Source: Odiellus spinosus
Taxonomy: Eukaryota; Arthropoda; Arachnida; Opiliones; Phalangiidae
Assembly: GCA_963920705.1 (NCBI GenBank)
Contig: OY987228.1
Location: 16,802,687-16,866,686 of the forward strand
Direction of reading: 5' to 3'
Length of the DNA stretch: 64,000 bases
Below, piece by piece: positions 1-11,866 of the stretch (position 1 is the first letter of the stretch; each line of letters begins with the position of its first letter). The notes below the pieces were generated by a model that was not told the origin of the DNA, searched no databases, and saw nothing but the letters and a program-made list of their open reading frames with translations. The position numbers and the translations under genes are program-made.

Positions 1-135
1 GTAATGGGTCTTTAGAGTCGAATTAAACGGGGTTAGGCCCCCTTTACTCTACTTCTAACCATTGGTTGATGGTTCTCGGGGTATATTTTGGCCCTATTCG
101 GAAAATGCGTAGAATTCTGGTTAGAATTATAGCTT

Positions 136-205
136 GCGCCTGTAAAGGTTTTCCAACCGTAATGCAGTGGTGTTCAGAGAGAAGGCGTATTACAGGGGCT
201 TGGAC
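136..205 (+). repeat. Dispersed repeat family F, copy 1
   Basis: Short interspersed repeat of about 70 bp, seen in four copies in this window (also 5501, 37342, 49049), all in the same orientation. The shared part starts with CCTGTARAAGTGTTYCAACC, continues through a GCGC-like centre and a GGTGTTCAGG segment, and ends near AGGGGCT. This copy is the most diverged of the four but keeps the CCTGTAAAGG start, the CCAACC block, GGTGTTCAG and ACAGGGGCT. It has no long inverted ends, no tail and no clear target duplication, so its class is unknown. A SINE fragment or the end of a larger element is possible. Confidence 0.6.
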
Positions 206-601
206 ACCTACCCTAAAATATAAAGATGAATAAGAAAAACAGGCGTTCAAAAGCGTCCTCTAACGGCAAACAGAGCATGCAAAAATAGGAACCTATTCTT
301 TATCCATAGCAGCCAAGCTTGAGGTTTTGTTAGCTTTAGTTCAGTTCAGTTCAGATTCCACCCCTTATAGGTCCCTTTTGATTCAGGGAGGCTCGCTAGG
401 TGACTAGGGGCACAGTGGATGTGTCAACTGATTTTGCAACAGCGCCGTTTGCCCTTAGAGGACTGAACTAAGTAGACGTTCAGTAAAACTGGGATTCGAC
501 ATTGTGTATCGATCGATCCGCCTTAACTTTGCCCATTTTGTAAACTAATCGCTTATGAACCAAAGTGCGAGTTTTAAGTAAAATTTTGAATTAACTTAAG
601 C
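206..601. other. Unassigned non-coding DNA
   Basis: No gene or repeat recognised. There is a short run of the motif AGTTC near 338-354. Otherwise this is ordinary mixed sequence with stops in all frames. Confidence 0.5.
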
Positions 602-773
602 CCTGTTCAGATGATGCAACTTTTTTTGATTCAAGTATGAATCAGAAAAATGAATCAAAGATCAATTTTTTCTTACCCCCATTTGGTAATTCCACTTATT
701 AAAACATGTAATTCGTTTTCAGCGCTAGATTTGAATTAAGAAGTTTAGTGAAAAGGTTGTATATCGTCTGAAC
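602..773. mobile_element. Small inverted-repeat element (MITE-like), 172 bp
   Basis: The left end TGTTCAGATGATGCAAC is matched by an inverted right end read as GTTGTATATCGTCTGAACA, followed by an AT-rich interior with no open frame. The end match has a few mismatches and a small indel. Size and inverted ends fit a non-autonomous DNA transposon. No convincing target duplication is seen (only GCC on both sides), so the superfamily is open. No second copy was found here. Confidence 0.5.
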
Positions 774-3590
774 ATGCCTTTAGAATCATATGAAAATTCC
801 CATTTCAGTTGTTTAATAAAATTAAACAATTTTAAAAATGGCAAATAAACGTAATATACTAGGTTGTAATCTACTTTTGTAAATTACAACTGTTACTTAA
901 CCCTACATAAAGTAAATTTAAAGGGGCGAGCGTGAGTCACGATATTTATATCAAGAACTATTCAAAGAAGATATAATGAATAAATTCGCTAGACTTATTA
1001 CGATTAGCCCGAGTTTAAAAATTCTTTTTTGATCTCTTGTCGTCTCGTTTCGACGAAAATGTCATTAATTCGCGTCTAGTCGCGAACCTAGTCGTTTCTC
1101 TTATTTATTAGATAGGTCATTAGCCCTCTGCCTTTCGCGACTGACCTCGACGACTGTTTCGACATGCAGGCCAATCGGTCAAGGAAAGGTGTCCGCTGCT
1201 TGCCCTTCAGGCGTTTAATGATTAACCAGAGTCGAGTGGAGTTGAATAAACACGTAAGGTCCAAAGCCGTGTAACGTAGTAGAAGGATTATTCTTCTAGG
1301 GAAAGGGTTAAGGGAATAGAACTCCGTATATTTTAACAGTTAAAGCCCGGAACTCGAAAAAGGCTCGACTTTAAGTGAAATCCATTTTTATTATAATAGA
1401 TAAAGGGTTAGATACCTTTTTTTTGTAGGCCTAACCTATATTACCGGTAAAAATTATAACAAAATGTCTAATTCTTCGTAGTTTAGATAAGATTACTCAC
1501 AATTAAATCCGAGATTCCAGCCAATTAAAGATTCTCCAGCATGACAACGTTCGCGCCAAAAACGAGCGCTCATCTAACGTTCTTTACGATGTTCTTTACT
1601 TTTAAATATAAATAGTCCCGAATTAGGCTTAGCATAAAAATCAACCAGAGAGAGCTGATGTAAAAGTGAATTCATTTACCAATAATATAATTTTAGCTTC
1701 GGTAAAATTAAGAATTTTGGATTATTTTTAGTTTGCGGTGCCTCTATGTGAATTATATTTTAAAATATTGACTGATTTTGGATAATTTTAGATGCCCTTT
1801 GGACACTCACCAAAGAGCGTTTTAATTATATATTTAGTGACTTAAAAAAAGGTGTACTTAACTCTTTAATGAAATAGCTTCTGTTCCGGGGTTTGGGTAA
1901 ACCATATATAGTACCATTAAGTACTTTTTCATTTTTTTATTTATTGCACTAGACATTACCTAGCTTAATACGGTGTCATCCCTTTTCTAATCATAAATAC
2001 TAAGCTATTTTAATTATTTTTATTTAAATATATATTCTAGAGACTAGTAACTCACGAACTCGAATTTTAGTTTTTCCCTGCAGCCGTGAAATCCGCGATA
2101 TGATACTAAAAGCAATTTTTAACCTTGGTTAAGAAAAGACTTTCAAGAAAAGTTCTTCAAGGTTGGTATTGTTTTTGGTCGTGGGACGTTCACTGGATAA
2201 AATGGCGTCAAAAATGTAACTGTACTATATTTCCTACGGGAATTTGATACAGACTGCGTTCTGCGACGCATACAGGAGAAACCGCTTTCATAGAAAATGC
2301 ATTAAGTGGTAGCATACCGGATGCTTCGGTATGAGTCGCTGAACTCGGCCACTAACGTCAACTGGAAACGCAAAATTAAAATATTATCTACGCATGATAA
2401 GCTCATTTTCTGTGCACGATTTATCCATAATTTAAAATGTTTCGCGTAAATTAATCGGCCTAAATTTAGTCAAGTTTGTGATCGTGTTGTACCAGTCTCT
2501 TTCTGGTTTAACTGATGACCCCTTCTACGTATATAAGCCCGCTTTACGATATCCCAGGACTAAGGTAGACGGTCCCTCGAACCCTTAAGCCTTATACATT
2601 ATTTTTACGTGTAGAAACTTTGGATTTTCGTGGAAACCATTAGTTGGCGGGGAGTCTTTCTATCTCCACTTTGATCTCTGTCGTGGAAAAACTAAACCTC
2701 CATCGGCTCAAACAGCTATTGCTTCGGTATATTCTCAACGCGTTCTTTTCTATCTTTTTTTATTTTTCGTTTCTCTTTACTCGACTCATCCACGCCACCT
2801 CCGAAGGCTTCTCTTACTCTCTCCCCTCTTTGCCCGGTGGGTTTTTGGGAAGCCTTGATCCTGTCACTTAAACCTTGTTCAAACTCGGTTGCTCCAAAAT
2901 TCCAACCCCATTAGGTCGACTAACGATCGGATTCGTATACATTTCAAAGGGAAAATGTAATAACATTTAAAGGGCAAAGTGATACCCTGAAATATTGGGT
3001 TAATCTAACGGAGTTATATACCATTTTAGTATGATGCTTAAATAATTTTTAAAGATAGGTCTTTCTGGATATGAAATTGGTCGCGTGATCTACTTCTATT
3101 GAATATAAATATCGATAGATTTGTCGTAAATATAATGAATTAAAAATTTCAAAGAATAATCTAATTTTGGAATAAAAAATTAAATGTATCTCCTTGTTTA
3201 GTTTCTAAAACGTTCATGAATTAAATTACGAATCTAACGTTGTCATACAGTGTAACAATATCTCTTTTCACACGCGCCTTCATTAAATTTAATTATTTTA
3301 TCATAAAACAAATCAACGTGGAAAATAACTATCACATTTAATGAAATATAAAAATAATACATCATATAATATAGTTTCGAAACATCCCTCTTGGTGTCGC
3401 TACCATCCTTTATATCTACACACGTTGATACGAGCACGTGTCCTCCTGTCTTCGACGTCATTTACGGAAGATCCCCCTTCCCCTATATAGTTTCCCCAGG
3501 CACTTCGTTAAGCCTTTGCTGAGCTAGTGCCTGCGAAAGTTCCCCCCTTTTATTGATTGCTTCGCAAAACTACGTAAGTCGGACAAACGG
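774..3590. other. AT-rich non-coding DNA
   Basis: No coding frame or dispersed repeat that I can support. A small perfect hairpin (stem CATACCG, loop about 7 nt) lies at 2313-2333. The longest open frame, about 75 codons near 2644-2871, starts with TTG and is dominated by a Phe/Leu run; it looks fortuitous. Confidence 0.5.
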
Positions 3591-3593
3591 GAG

Positions 3594-3845
3594 TTGACCG
3601 AGATGAGGGGGTGGGTGCTATGTAGCGTGCCACGCAAGACCCTTCTCCTTTCTCTCTCTCTCTCTTTCTGCCTCTTTTCCTCTCCTTCTCCTCGGGCTGC
3701 GGCTCGCGGTGACTCATCCTCTGACGCCGCGTGTCAGCGTACTTCCCCTCCCTCGTGGAACCATTACGACGCCGCGCTAAGGCCTTTATTTCCTTCCCTC
3801 TTCTCTGTTCCCTCTCTTTCTCTCTCTCTCCTTAACCCATAGAGG
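3594..3845. repeat. CT-rich low-complexity block
   Basis: Pyrimidine-rich segment with (TC)n tracts at about 3651-3666 and 3812-3828, flanking a GC- and CpG-richer core. An 82-codon frame runs through it, giving Leu/Ser runs that look like a signal peptide. The runs follow directly from the CT repeats, so I do not call a gene. A promoter-like or untranslated role is possible but not shown. Confidence 0.55.
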
Positions 3846-5500
3846 TTTTCCTCCTCTCATAACACACACAGCCGTTTCTAGAATCAACCTGCCGAAGATT
3901 TTTCAAGACCTCGGCTGTTGCACACACACCATTCTCAGTCGCGCTTCGATGAAAATTTAAACGGGGTTCTAATCAAAAAGAAAAGGCGGTAAAAAAAGAT
4001 ACTTTTCTTCTTTTCTTTTAGTCTTAGTAATTTAGAAAGAAGGGGTATTAAAAAATAAATTAACTTTAGAAGTATAGATTGAAACAGGGACTTTGTGAGA
4101 GAGCCAAAAAAAAATTTAACGTGTTCATCCACGTGTTGGTAAGTTCTTCTATATTTGCGATTAGCACCACGCCTTTATTTCTAAAGAGAGATACAGGAAA
4201 AAAAAAAAAGCTTTTTTAAATTAAAAATTCGTTTTAATTTGGTGTACGTACGATAAAAAAACTCTAGCGTTTCTTTGATAAATTTTACCTGGTCGATGTT
4301 TTTAACGAGGACATTTTTAATTAGAAATGGGATTTCGGGAAACTGCACGGTCGCTTTTTTTGAATAATCATAGTCTGGGGATGGTGATTATCTTTGCTCT
4401 TTATTATAGTAGTCTATTTCTCTTTTCTTTAATTCCAGCCATTACTCTTAGAATTCATCCTAGTTTATTTTGCTCCGGTAAATAGTGGGAGAAATTTATA
4501 TACGTATACCATGTGGGCTTATCCAGCCTAAAAACCTCTTTACAGAGCTTTACCTCCCTAGAATGTTGATATTGGGTTATTACTTCGCGACCCGCGTCCC
4601 CAAAAACTACACAAAAGGATCTAGAAATAGGGGGGCAAGAGGAGAAGATTTTTTTATATTCCTTTTTTTTTTTTTATTTACGGATATAGTCGGGTCTTTC
4701 CCGCCTATCATCAAATGGCGCGATTTCTCGGCGGACCTGGGAATGGTTTTATATATAAAAAAAGAGAGCTTCTTCCCTGGAGGCTTAACGCGTAGCTCAA
4801 GTTTTGTATAAAAGGCCCGACTAGTTTTCTCATTGCCAATTCGAAGCACGTGCCGATTTGCGCCTTCTTCCCGGCTCTCGGAAGTGGGTGGCGAAAGAAC
4901 CTCTTTTCTTTACATCGGAAGAAGATTCGCCCGTTGAATTAAAAGAATGTTTTCAACGGGGGAGGATTAGGGGGGCAGTAACTGACGAATTCAATAGACA
5001 GGCTTTCACCAAGTTTTTATTTTTTTTTCAACCCGTTTTTTTTTTCACCAATGATTTTTCTTACATAAAAGCGACTAATTTAAATTTTAGTTTGCTTTCT
5101 TCAAAAATAATTTAAATCTTTATTTGAAATAAGGACAGCAAATAAGGTCGATTGCATATAAAATAGAAACAAAAACAAAAAACTTTTGGACGTCATTTTC
5201 TCATTAGCTGCTACACGATTAAATCACGAAATATTTTACGCCGTAATGGCTCGATTTTTAATTACCTTTTTTTATAGATATCAGTACCTATTTAATAAAT
5301 TATAGTTTATAGTCGAAGACATTGACGTCATGTCTGGTGACCTTGGCTGCTAAAAATTAAACCTAAATTGAGTTCACTTCCGTTCTTAGAAATTTGATTC
5401 ATCCTCGAATGAATTAGTAACACTTATTTCCTGTTACATTAATTAGTTTAATTGAACCATACACATACTGAACGTCTTTTATAATTTAGTTTACTTAAAA
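3846..5500. other. AT-rich non-coding DNA
   Basis: Contains homopolymer tracts (A at about 4198-4209, T at about 4661-4675). Overlapping open frames of up to 108 codons on both strands at 4485-4850 are driven by a Phe-rich T tract and show no recognisable domain. No repeats recognised. Confidence 0.5.
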
Positions 5501-5570
5501 CGCCTGTAAAAGTGTTTCAACCTTCGCGCAATCTTGTGTAGGAGGAAGCCTAACTCTAAGGGGCTAAGTT
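5501..5570 (+). repeat. Dispersed repeat family F, copy 2
   Basis: One of the two best-preserved copies. Its first 30 bases match copy 3 (37342) at about 27 positions, including CTGTAAAAGTGTTTCAACC. Downstream it keeps GAAGCCTAA and AAGGGGCTA. The same-strand orientation of all four copies and the absence of terminal inverted repeats argue against a MITE. Class unknown. Confidence 0.7.
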
Positions 5571-8500
5571 GTAATGTAGAAATATTCCAGCCTCACGATG
5601 CAAAAACCTAAAGGAACCTGTTTTCAAAATGACTAATTTTTATTAATTTAGGTAAACTAGGTCATTTCTTTATTTAAAATCTGTTAAACTCGAAATTTTC
5701 TAACCCATGTTTCATTGGTTCTTTTAAATTGAAATTAAACATATCTTAGCCTTCTATTCTGCCGACGTATATTTGACTATATGTTTAACTGTTATTAGTT
5801 ACGTGGAAAAGGTCATATGTCGTATTTATTTCCCATATACATTAAAAATCGTAGACGAAGGTTTCTGGGTATAGAACCCCTCAGATTTCATAGTTCAAAT
5901 TCCTGCCAACCCTCCTTGGTCTTTGCAAATTTTACCGCTGCATACGGTTAGTTTTTCGTTAAGGGGGTCATCAATAAAATCATATGGTTCATTCGCAAAT
6001 ATCGAAGCTCTAAAGGTTATATTATCTTTAATGTAGTTGGTAATCTGTGTTTGTGTAGAACGTCATGGGCTACCGGTAGTATCATCTCTTTACGTCACTA
6101 CAGCCCCGCGAAATTAATTAGTTACATCAAACTATAAGCGGAACTGAGGAAAACGCCTGAAAAAAGTTTTAAAATGGTAGTATCCCTTTTTTCCAATGGA
6201 GTTGACCTTAACCGCTAAACGACAAAAGAATCCCCGCAACGCGGTACTCGTAATTGGGGCGAACATTGACTTTACCCCTTTTTTTCCTTTAGCCACCCAT
6301 TTTTTCCTCCCCAACCTTGCACCTTCGCAAAATCCTCCTTTTTTTCTCTCTCTCGGCTTTTTTGTTCAGCAACTGACACGTTGATGAGTCGTCCCTATTT
6401 CTAGGTGCAGAATGAAAGACAATAAGGAAGGAGCTTGAAGGGAGTGAGGGTGGAAGTGGTATAAGGTGGAGGAGGTTTGGTTCTCGCTATAAAGGAAGGA
6501 AGTGGTGCAGCTCCATTTTCTTTCGGCCGAACGGCCCCGTAGAGAGGTATTGATTCTAGCGCTCGACTATTATCGGTTATGGGACATTCTTTTTCGTTTT
6601 CTGTCTCTGACTCTCTCCTCAGTACTGTACGTCTAGTTCTTCATTTCAAACTGATAGTTACACCTACAATCGTTACATTTAATTTACTCGAATACTTTGG
6701 GACAAAATTAGAAAGCCGGTATACTCAATTCTTCTCTAGAAACACATTACCGCTTTTTGAATTGACAGATTCATAAATTACGTACAGAGAAAAGCCTCCA
6801 AGGAGCGCATCATGAGATTAAAAGCTTTGAGGAAATAAAACACTTCCATCTGCCTCCCTCTAGGATTACACGTTTCGACTAAAACTCATTCTCTAATGGT
6901 GCGTCCCTGTAAAAGTTTCTTTGCCTTCTCAATAAATGAATCTGTGTATAGAGCGTTATTAACCGATCGGCGACACGCGACGCCACCCTCAAAAAACGAA
7001 CTAATGTGTTAGTGCCTTTATGTTTTATTAAGTTCGATCTGAAATCGTACGAAGAACCTGAACGTGAAGTTTTGGTCAAGGGATAACATTTTGTTTTGAT
7101 AAATGTATAGCTTACCGACCAGTGTACGTTACGTTCGTCGTATGATTAAAAAATGAGATTAAAAAATATTGTCACTGAGCATTATGGTTGCTAAATATTT
7201 TTTGGGAGTTATAGTGACATTGCCAATATTTCAAGAAATGTGTGAAACTATGACTTTAACGTGGGATAGCGACCCCCCTAGGATATTTCCCAATGACCAA
7301 TCAATGAAGGGGAGTTTTCCCGGGCGTATCGCGCGACCTAGCGGTGGCGTTGAGTACTTTCATGGCTATAGCTCGCGTATATAGCTATAGGGGAGGTTAA
7401 TTTTTTTTCTCTCTCTCACTCTTCGGTTCTTCTTTTTCCATCTTTCTTCTTTTCTCGCTTCGTCGACGCGAGCTCGTCAAATTCTCCCATTTGAGTCGCT
7501 CCGTTTCTTCCGATATGTCAAATTTAGAAGAACGAAACCGAAAAGAGCCACTCCGTTATTTCGCCCTGCCACCGGACCATTTCCGACTCCCTTCTTTTTG
7601 GACCAATGTTTAATTATATAAAGTAGTTCCGTCCCTTTTTTTGAACTCTTTCATTCTTATTTTATTTTTAATAATAGCGTGGCCTTTTTGACGCGATCTC
7701 ACACCCCAATGCCCCGAAGTTTTTAAAGTGTCTTTATTTAACAGCCAAAATTACATTTTTTAAATAAGGGTGGGAATTTCAACAAAATTAATCTAGACTT
7801 TTATTCGAGCTGTAGGCAGTTTGCAAAGTAGTGTAGGCGGGGTGCTTCAATTGTAAAATTCGTTGGACATAAAACCGCTCTTGAAAAGGGTTATTTAGTG
7901 CGAGTTATTGGTTGTTTAGAGTGAGAATCAGTTCAAAGTTTCAGCACGGATAAAGCTAGGTCTAAGAATTTATCTGTAAATGTGTTCATCAAAAGACATA
8001 AATTTCAAGAAAAAGTATTACACTTTATTATGGTAATTATTGCTCGAGATACAGTTTATAAATCATCCCACAAATAATCATAATTACGGGAATTACGTTT
8101 TCTTCTAGAACTAGAAGAATGATGTATACGCTATGTTGAATTAAAGCTTCATAAATAAAACTGTAATTTGTTGATTAGAATTAACTTTATGATAATCAAG
8201 CGGTTCGTTTCTATACGCTGTCTTGAAGATAATTTTTTAGCTGAAAATTTATGAAATTTAATCTAGCGAGTCGGAATTAGGCCCGATTTAAATTAAGCCA
8301 ATCATAATCGCTTCTACTATTCGCTGATTATGATTTGATTTAACGTAACAATAGGTTGAGTGAGAGAAAGAGCTAAATATATATTATGAAATTTTAAGGA
8401 ACGGTCGAGGGAATTGGGATTTTGGGATTTGGGCAATGCATTCGGTCTTTCCGTTTTAATTTCGTTTTAATTAGCATATTTCATTGAACTTTAAATCTAC

Positions 8501-8945
8501 TGGGTTTCCATCTTAGTTTCTATCGCGACGTATATGTGGAAATCCCTTTATATATATCATATCTCATTTTCTGAAGCAAAATATGTATAGCTTCAATCAC
8601 TTTTCAATTTTGGAAATATACATTCGCGAGGAAATATTATTGGGGAAGTTTTGCAAATATTTTCCCATTCTTCCTATACTTTCTCCTCGTCGTGGAAGCT
8701 AATTTCCCTCCTTCGTAAGATAACCGAGAAACTCTCTTTGTATTCTTGAGCTCCTTCTCATTGAAAATGAGATATACTCCTCTTTCGTTTTCTATCTTCC
8801 ATCGTCTAGTATTTGCTTATACATTAAAGGATGGGTGAAATCTATTTTTATTTTATTTTTATAACCAAATAAACTATTTCCTGCATAATAATTGTGTAAT
8901 TCTACAAAGCAAGTTACATAAAAAATGATTACAAGGTATTCTCTA
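5571..8945. other. Non-coding DNA with scattered GC-richer patches
   Basis: No gene recognised. Short GC-richer patches occur near 6230-6310 and 7250-7460, the latter followed by TC-rich sequence. Open frames of 60-71 codons have no domain signature and overlap frames on the other strand. No repeat shared with the rest of the window was found. Confidence 0.45.
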
Positions 8946-8957
8946 GGGGGGGGGGGG
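8946..8957. repeat. Poly(G) tract, 12 bp
   Basis: Twelve consecutive G. A matching C12 tract lies at 58455-58466 and a G9 tract at 18593-18601. These are simple repeats in AT-rich DNA. Confidence 0.9.
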
Positions 8958-11377
8958 CTAATGACCCACCCCGCGACTAGTTAGCTCAACCAATGAGATT
9001 GGAATAAATTTAGGTACAAATTAATTCACGAGATGAGACTCACTGGGACGAACTTACATTTTTATCATTTATTCAGTGAAAGGCAGAGTGCCTTCTTTAC
9101 CCATGCGCACTACAGACTTGATAAAAATTATTATTATTTGTAAAAAAAATGCCCCCAGTTTAAATTATTGATAAATTAAAAAGGTATAAACATTGCCATA
9201 TCAATAGGCTTGACTCCATTTTAGCCAATCATAGAAAAGATGAAATACCTTCCCAAATCTCAGTTCTCTTTAAAAACAATTGTTCAATTAAAAACAATAA
9301 TTCTTTCCACACTCCCTTTAAAAGTCTTTCTATGAATTTACATATTCATATAAGGAAAAAAACCTAATACTCTTTATAAGCCTTGATTCGAAATATCCAT
9401 ATCGTAATTGGAATTGACTAAATCACTTACTTATTCCCTCATCCGTTATCTATTTTCTTTCTTTGCATTTCTTTCAATCCGTTTTTCTTCCCCTCCTATC
9501 ACTTCAAAACTCGATTTTAAAATTCCCTAGCGAGATTTGACGAATCTTTTTATTTCAGCTTCTCAATTGACGGGTTATAATTCTTTTTTTTTTTTGCTAA
9601 ATAGTAAATTTTAAACTAGCTAGGGAGGGATATTTCCCCGGAGTCCTACTCTGATTCAACTTTCAAGAGCAGTTTGCAAAACGACGATAGTTGGGCGAAA
9701 CCTCGGTATATGGTGCAATTATTGCTAAAACTTATATACCAGGAGTAAGTAGGAAACTCCCTTCAGGGAGGAGTATGTAACGTTTTCAAAATATCCGTAA
9801 AACTCAATGGATTGAGACGCGTCCAATTAGTTTCCACTAAAAAGGTTTATTTGAATACACCGTGTTTTATTTCCAAAAAACTGGATCAATGCAGAAGCTC
9901 AATTTTGGCGTGACGAACGTCACCCCCTCTATGAACCAATTCGTTGACCAGCCTTCCATCGTATAAGTATTCCCCAAAAAAGGACGATATGGGTGGATAT
10001 GGTTGTCGACTCCACCCTTTGTCCGCTCTTTAATAAACAACAAATATTATTTATATTTTTTTTTCTGATACCCATCCCATAAAAATATCTGTTTGGGACT
10101 TAGGGGTAGCTGCCCGTTATAAGAAAAAAATATGCCTACCGGTCGTTTTTATTTTGTTATTTGTAAAGAGGCTCATCAGCGGAAGAGCTTTACCGTTTAA
10201 TGGGGAATGGAATAGACCTAAATATTGGGAATTGGGGTAAGATGAAGTATATAGACTGAACTCTATAGGCCAAAGCTGGATGACTAGTTTTAGCGGGGTA
10301 CAGAGTCCCAAGCTTGGAAAATTCTTCTAGGAACTATACAGCGTTGAGCGTGTTGAGAAGAAGTCGATGAAAAATTTTCATTAAGGAGATTGCCCCGCGG
10401 AAGATTTATCTCCGTTTTTGGTCCGAAAGAAAGCTCGCTAAGCCGCTTAGAGATAGAAAGAGGCGAGGGTGGCTCGTTCGTGTACCGGAGCGCTCGAAGG
10501 CGCTGTCATTAAGCGGTAAATCTCCTTCCGGGCCCCAAAATGAATTTCCTCCGCTATCCACCCCTTCCAATACCTTTTCGGTTATAACCTCGAGCGGGGT
10601 CGTTGGAACAAAACGGAAGGGATCTCGAGGCCCAAAAACAAAATTTGGGCCTTTAGACGTATTAGTTCCTCTTTTACCTCCTCCTTCGAATCCCCGTTGC
10701 AAGCCTAATCTCCCAAACACGGCGGCGCGGCTTCTCTCGCTCTTTTAATCCCTTAGAAATGAAAGTTTTGCATAAATTCCCAATTATTATTCGCAATTTG
10801 TGTTTTATTATATATTTTTTCTTCTTTCTTTAACTGGCGTTCGCGTAGCTACGCCACCTCCCGCTTTTAATTCCTCGTTTACTCAAAGTATTGGGAGCGA
10901 TTCTCCCCCGCAGCAGTATTCGTGGGCTTTCAAATACCCTAAACCTCTTATTACCAAACTCGCTTCGAGGTAAACCTTCTCGCAAATATAAATTCGTGGT
11001 AATTTCTCTACGCTCGCCTAGTTTTACTAGCAATTAGGTTCAATCGCGGGAACTTTTAATAATCAAGGTGGAAATTTAATTTTCCTTCTCTCCCAAAATT
11101 CGGCGAAACTTTTCAAAACACGCTATGATTGATGCCTAGAAAGATTTTACGATTCGAAGTTTAAAACTAATTTGACTACCTTAGTAAATTGAAATTTTTT
11201 TTTTTTTTTTTTCGACTTTATTTATATTTTTATCTTAATTGCTGTATTTATAATTAGCTCCATATATTAATTTTAAGCATTTAAAATTTTGAAACCATTT
11301 TTCACGTATTTATTATGAAACTAAACTTTTTAATTGACGTAATAACGTTCAAATTTTACAGATATTAAAATGGAAAA
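8958..11377. other. Non-coding DNA with a GC-richer patch at 10.4-10.75 kb
   Basis: Mostly AT-rich. The patch at about 10406-10745 is CpG-dense and has a 104-codon frame on the minus strand (10406-10720) starting with GTG rather than ATG. Its Gly/Pro/Arg-mixed protein has no domain that I recognise. It could be an exon or a regulatory CpG cluster, but nothing decides. A T18 tract is at about 11196-11213. Confidence 0.45.
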
Positions 11378-11498
11378 GTACAGTTTCCACTAGCGTGTGA
11401 CGGTGCGTTTTTTATAACCCGCGCAAAACTTTGTTGCTCGTTTCAACCAACGGCCCCGTTAGTGGAAATTAAGCTTTACGCGCTAGTGGAAACTAAGC
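11378..11498. mobile_element. Foldback fragment, family D (related to B)
   Basis: The left end GTTTCCACTAGCGTG is matched inverted by CGCGCTAGTGGAAACTAAG at the right. The right end is present twice in tandem (about 11457-11479 and 11480-11500). The terminal sequence resembles the ends of the family B foldback at 39261-39512 (TTTTCACTAGCACACG with a GGTGC motif). I read it as a small internally deleted relative of B. It abuts the family C element at 11499. Confidence 0.55.
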
Positions 11499-11866
11499 TT
11501 AAAGGGAGAATGCAACCTAAAACAAGTGTTTTTTTTAATCCAGCAGTAAAAAATAAAATAAAAACAAATATTAAACTAGAAATAAATTTAAAACTTACCA
11601 GGAAAATAGGCTTAGCTGGATTCATGGAGATCACCTAAACTTCCTATATAAGGACTAGCGACCAATGACATTGATCGGTGGCTCTTATACGGGGATAGTT
11701 CAGGATATCTCCATGAATCCAGCTAAGCCTATTTTGATTGTAAGTTTTAAATTTATTTCTAGTTTAATATTTGTTTGTAATTTTTTTACTGGTGGATTAG
11801 GCCAATTTAAACGATAAGGAATCGATAAAAAAATCACTTGCTGTTAGGTTTGCATTCTCCCTTTAA
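11499..11866. mobile_element. Family C long-hairpin MITE, copy 1 (Kolobok/T2-like)
   Basis: Flanked by TTAA on both sides (11499-11502 and 11863-11866). The core is 360 bp and starts TTAAAGGGAGAATGCAACC; the other end is its inverse. The element is almost one palindrome: the left arm around 11565-11640 and the right arm around 11705-11785 match over roughly 70 bp with few differences. An inner hairpin contains AATGACATTGATCG. The TTAA duplication and the TTAAAGGRR-type end are the signature described for T2/Kolobok MITEs in Xenopus. PiggyBac also uses TTAA but its usual end is different. There is no transposase, so the element is non-autonomous. Confidence 0.8.

Noticed and set aside
10406-10720. 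104-codon minus-strand frame
   Set aside because: Mixed composition but no ATG start, no known domain and no splice evidence.
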